This document shows positions 17,527 through 20,625 of a DNA stretch of 20,625 nucleotides, piece by piece. Numbering within the stretch: position 1 is the first letter of the stretch; the number at the start of each line of letters is the position of its first letter. Under the pieces are notes generated by a model that saw only the letters and a list, made by a program, of their open reading frames with translations, was not told where the DNA came from and made no database searches. Both the position numbers and the translations under genes were made by a program. The stretch is from the NCBI GenBank assembly GCA_003194525.1, contig NBIV01000549.1, positions 1 to 20,625 on the forward strand. Reading direction: 5' to 3'. Source of the DNA: Gracilariopsis chorda (taxonomy: Eukaryota > Rhodophyta > Florideophyceae > Gracilariales > Gracilariaceae).

Positions 17527-17750
17527 TGGCGTACCATGTGCAAACATAGTGCTATCTTACAATAAACTGGCGTACCAATGTGACAGAATGAGCATTATGG
17601 TAGTATTAAGGAAATCGGCAAGTGGCGTACGCTTTTGGGCGGTACGCCAGTGCAGTTAGTTTTGTAGCAGGAGTGGGTGTACGCCATTTGTCGCATGTAA
17701 CTATTTTTAAACAGAACTACAACCCATCAGAATATGCTACGAGTACGCCA
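17527..17750. repeat. Cluster of three TGGCGTAC and three GTACGCCA motifs
   Basis: TGGCGTAC starts at 17527, 17568 and 17623; its reverse complement GTACGCCA starts at 17642, 17679 and 17743. The three direct copies are all on the left and the three inverted copies all on the right, a symmetrical arrangement over 224 bases. The first direct copy stands about 10 bases from the end of the outer-element similarity. Such sub-terminal arrays occur in DNA transposons as transposase sites, but no terminal repeat or duplication was found. Confidence 0.6.
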
Positions 17751-17979
17751 CAAGAGCTCAACTGCCAATGTCTGTGAAGGGCTGGCCAGTTGTAGAGCCC
17801 AATATTGCAGTGAATTGCGTACGAATGTAATACCATGAAGCAGGTTAACTCTCTCCCTCTGTTCCTAATAATGAAATAAAACATCACCGGCATCTAAATC
17901 AATCGATTCTCTCCACTCAGCTCCACGAGCATACAAGCGTGGGAGTCGCAGCACTTCTGCGGCGCCCCCCTGTCTGTGC
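17751..17979. other. Spacer between motif cluster and GTPase relic
   Basis: About 230 AT-rich bases with no recognised feature. An isolated GCGTACGAA near 17818 may be a seventh, weaker relative of the TGGCGTAC motif. Confidence 0.3.
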
Positions 17980-19117
17980 GGCCAAAGGCAATCCGTGGCC
18001 GTATAGTCTCAATCCAAGTGGTAAAGCAGCAGTGCGTGCTTCAGACGCGATTGCTGAGAAGAATAATCCGTATGTTACACTCATCGGAGCATCCTTCCCA
18101 TGGAACTCTGTCAGAATGGCGTCTTCAGTATCACTTTTTCGCTTCGTCCGCAATCAACACCAGCGATCTTATCCTCCATATCTGCATTGCCCCCCCCCCC
18201 CCCGCCTTCCTCACCGCTGCGCTCCCCTCTCCCACAGCAAACTACCCACATCACGCTCCAACTTGACAGCGTCAGAACTCCTGTTCTCAAACTTTACCAT
18301 CGTCGTGCTCATTGACTCAAGTCTGGCATGGCTCTTTCCATCTCCATCGCTCTGCATAACATCTCCTAACGTCGTTTCACTGTCATAAATGTGAATGGTG
18401 AACATATTCCATAGCTCCACGTTTCATCTCGAAGTCGGCATAATTTGCGCTTTGCATCCATACTCTCGAATCACCCTTATAAGCTCCTTTTCTTATTCAC
18501 GGTTTCCCTCGTTCCGCGTTGCTTCACCTTGCAACATGTCGATTTTGCTCAGTAGCACCACATCCGCAATCGCCATTTATTTCCCAGCCACCAACCGCGT
18601 CCCTCCATCATCAACAAAATGCTGCAAAATCACACAATCTACAGCCACCACAACGGTATCAAGATAGAGTGCAGAGTCCAGTCCTTCATCCACCCAGAAA
18701 GAAGACACCACGGGACTGGGACCTGCTATATCACTAGCCTCGATAAGTTCATGATCGAAAGCACTCCTTTTTTGTCCAACAACCTTTGAAGAGCATCCCC
18801 AAGTCGTCCTGCGCCGCGCACCAATTACAGCCGTTGGACAGCTTAATGAAACCTTCCAAAGAATGAATGTCCGCTCCTTGCGCCACTATCGCTTCTCCCA
18901 CTGCCGCGCTATCTGCAAATTCATTTCTCGATTACAACTATCTTCAGCGTATGGCTCTCTTTGAGAGTGCGTCTTATTGGTGTACTTTTGGCAGCTCCCA
19001 GAAGCCCAGTCACCAGTGTCACACCACCCATTTGGCTGATTCTCCTGGTGGCTCTTGGTTGTTCGCAACGACAGCTCCCGTAGTCAGATCGTTGTCCATA
19101 TCTGTATGTTCATTCAT
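17980..19117 (-). pseudogene. CobW/COG0523 GTPase (ZNG1/CBWD-like) relic
   Basis: ZNG1/CBWD proteins are G3E GTPases that deliver zinc to client enzymes. From an ATG at 19117 the phases read TTGAVVANNQEPPGESAKWV, VTLVTGLLGAAKST (Walker A, family GxxGxGKTT), LKIVVIE then NEFADS one phase over (family ENEF), KLSNGCNWCAAQDDL (family NGCxCCxxxxDL), ELIEASDIAGPSPVVSSFWV (family ExSGxAxPxPV), LYLDTVVVAVDC, IADVVLLSKIDML (family NKxD, Asn to Ser) and the CobW C-terminal domain STTMVKFENRSS...LERDVGSLLWER. The 1.1-kb span fits a protein of about 380 residues. At least four frameshifts, internal stops and a 14-C run interrupt it. The metal-binding CxCC has become CNWC. The 3' end is approximate. Confidence 0.85.
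18190..18203 (+). repeat. Run of 14 C
   Basis: A homopolymer of 14 C inside the GTPase relic, between the C-terminal LLWER segment and the QIWRIRSLV segment. It is prone to length change and sequencing error, so the frame across it should not be trusted. Confidence 0.9.
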
Positions 19118-19376
19118 GCCACGACTCTAGAATTCTCGAAGAGCAGATAACAGCCAGTTTTGAGAATAGAGCTTTCATTCCAACTGACGACGGTGTCATC
19201 AATCCGGTTGCATGAGTTACTTCGGATATGCAACGCTTGGTTGTTACGACCCCATCCAGAACGCCTTCATGTATTTCCTAAAGTGTTTACGAAACATCAA
19301 GACTGCCTGCAAGGTACGTGCATGAAGTGTAGTTGTGAAATGCGATTGGTTTCGGTAACCTTTGAGGAAACAGACC

Positions 19377-20625
19377 TCAGGTAACGTTTGCTGTCATTCC
19401 AAATCGAGAACTAGCCCCAGTCAGCACCCAGCTTGGGTCATTGGAAGACCTTATCTGCGATGAAGATGCTGGCAGAACTATTGAAGACTCGGATGATTCG
19501 CGGAAGACATCAGAGTCAACCACGGTTGGGTCATAACGAATACCCCGCCGGTATCCTTCAAGATATTTGTTCTTATTTGCTTCCTCCTGGGCATACCTCG
19601 TCCCCAGAAGTGTTGCACTTCAACCTTCTTGAATGATAGAAAATATAGTAAGAGTAGGAAAAGTTTTTGGCAAAAACCATGAGTTTGGGTTTGGAAACAA
19701 AAGAAAGTCGTTTCTGTGCCCACGCCAACCAGGACAAACAAGCTGTGATCGACGTCCCTTCTTCGTCGATATGGCATCTTCTCTTCCCTTTTGATCTGGG
19801 AAACGTACTCCTCAAAACTCTTCTCAAGCAGCAATTGAGGACAAATTTCCCTTGCCCACTGACGCATTGGGTACCTTCAATGTTGTTCTGAATGCCGGCT
19901 GTGCAATCGTTTTGGGATCATACGTTTCGCACGCTATCATGGTGGACCTGTTTCCCCGGCATTAATGACCAACCAACTTGATACTCTGTTGTCTCAATGC
20001 TGTCTATGTGCTTTAGTCCTGGGGTTTCACTGGTATGCGCAGTAATATCAGACAGAAACTGGGCCATAAGTTCCCTAGCACCACGAGATTTTTCGATTGC
20101 AAACCGTTGATCGGTTTGCCTGTGAGTTCACCGCGTTAGATCCATAACGATTCGGTATTTGAATCTTAGGCGATGCTGTTCATGGCATATGTTGGAGAGC
20201 ACAACTTCCTAAGTCCGAACTCCGCACTATTTTGTCAAAGCTCAGGAAATTGCATTTCGATTGTCCAACAGACGAACGGGGGCTTGACATATTTCGAAAC
20301 TGTGGACGTGTATTCATAGGATCCAATTGTCGTTGTACGATCATTAACCTGCTTCATGTGATGGTCTCCAGATGCTCTGTAGTTTTCAGATGATCGTCGT
20401 GTGGAAGACCTCAGCTGGCCGTCCACCTTGCCATTGTTACGTGCAGAAGAAGAAAAACGTAAATGAACTCCCTCTAGCATCATCTTTGCCTTCGAAGTCT
20501 TGCTTGAGCATTGAGAAGAGCGTAGTAGTTCTTGCTACAAGTGAGGCAACTTTGGATACCACTCGTAGACCATCAGCTGCAATACTACCTGTCATGAAGG
20601 TTGTTGCTACACCAAAAAGCTGCTT
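19377..20625 (-). pseudogene. Unidentified, probably decayed coding region reaching the window edge
   Basis: Three - strand stretches stay open with protein-like composition. 20625-20437 is open at the window edge and reads GVATTFMTGSIAADGLRVVS, KVASLVARTTTLFSMLKQDF, then EGKDDARGSS. 20127-19918, in the same phase, reads DQRFAIEKSRGARELMAQFL and SDITAHTSETPGLKHIDSIE. 19619-19377 reads KNKYLEGYRRGIRYDPTVVD and a Ser-rich tail, then TGA. Another phase at 20483-20235 is open for 82 codons. I cannot assign any to a family. They share the strand of the GTPase relic and may be one broken host gene upstream of it. Chance open frames cannot be excluded. Confidence 0.3.

Noticed and set aside
9565..17530. 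Target-site duplication for the outer element
   Set aside because: The right end is truncated, so there is no second flank to compare.
1..20625. Bacterial, phage or CRISPR content
   Set aside because: No operons, Shine-Dalgarno-linked genes or regularly spaced repeats; all recognised genes are eukaryotic mobile elements or eukaryotic-type relics. The tyrosine recombinase belongs with the RT, not with a phage.

Overview
This window reads as a decayed, repeat-dense stretch of a eukaryotic nuclear genome. The best guess for the host is an oomycete (Peronosporales-like). Two observations support that: a Ty3/Gypsy element whose integrase linker and C-terminal chromodomain have the layout I know from Phytophthora-type elements, and relics of two ordinary eukaryotic genes, a PP2C phosphatase and a CobW-family (ZNG1/CBWD) GTPase. 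No tRNA, rRNA, bacterial operon or CRISPR array was seen. Almost every recognisable coding region is broken by frameshifts or stops, so the 'genes' here are mostly fossils.

Layout from left to right. (1) 1-2840, + strand: a DIRS-type tyrosine-recombinase retrotransposon, with RT thumb, RNase H and a tyrosine recombinase whose catalytic set is complete across one frameshift. (2) 3538-3720: a 183-bp hAT-like MITE with 34-bp terminal inverted repeats and a near-perfect 8-bp target duplication. (3) 3727-4991, - strand: a PP2C relic. (4) about 5570-8560, + strand: a badly eroded Ty3/Gypsy element (gag, protease, RT, RNase H; no integrase seen). (5) 9431-9572, + strand: a second, inverted fragment of the same PP2C gene, cut off exactly at the LTR of the next element. 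(6) 9573 to about 17520, - strand: an outer, 5'-truncated chromodomain Gypsy element. It is split by a complete inner Gypsy element (10068-14997; LTRs with TGCAACA/TGTTGCA ends, target duplication GACGT/GACAT) and separately interrupted by a 473-bp insertion flanked by AGATGT. (7) 17527-17750: three TGGCGTAC motifs facing three GTACGCCA motifs. (8) about 17980-19117, - strand: the ZNG1/CBWD GTPase relic. (9) 19377-20625: unidentified open stretches, mainly on the - strand.

The layers give a relative chronology. The PP2C sequence was there first, the outer element landed in it, and the inner element landed in the last codons of the outer chromodomain. The two inner LTRs agree at only about 85% by eye, so even the youngest large insertion is old. 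I found no convincing new cellular system. The most informative content is the base-precise nested insertion history, the MITE, and the two host-gene relics.
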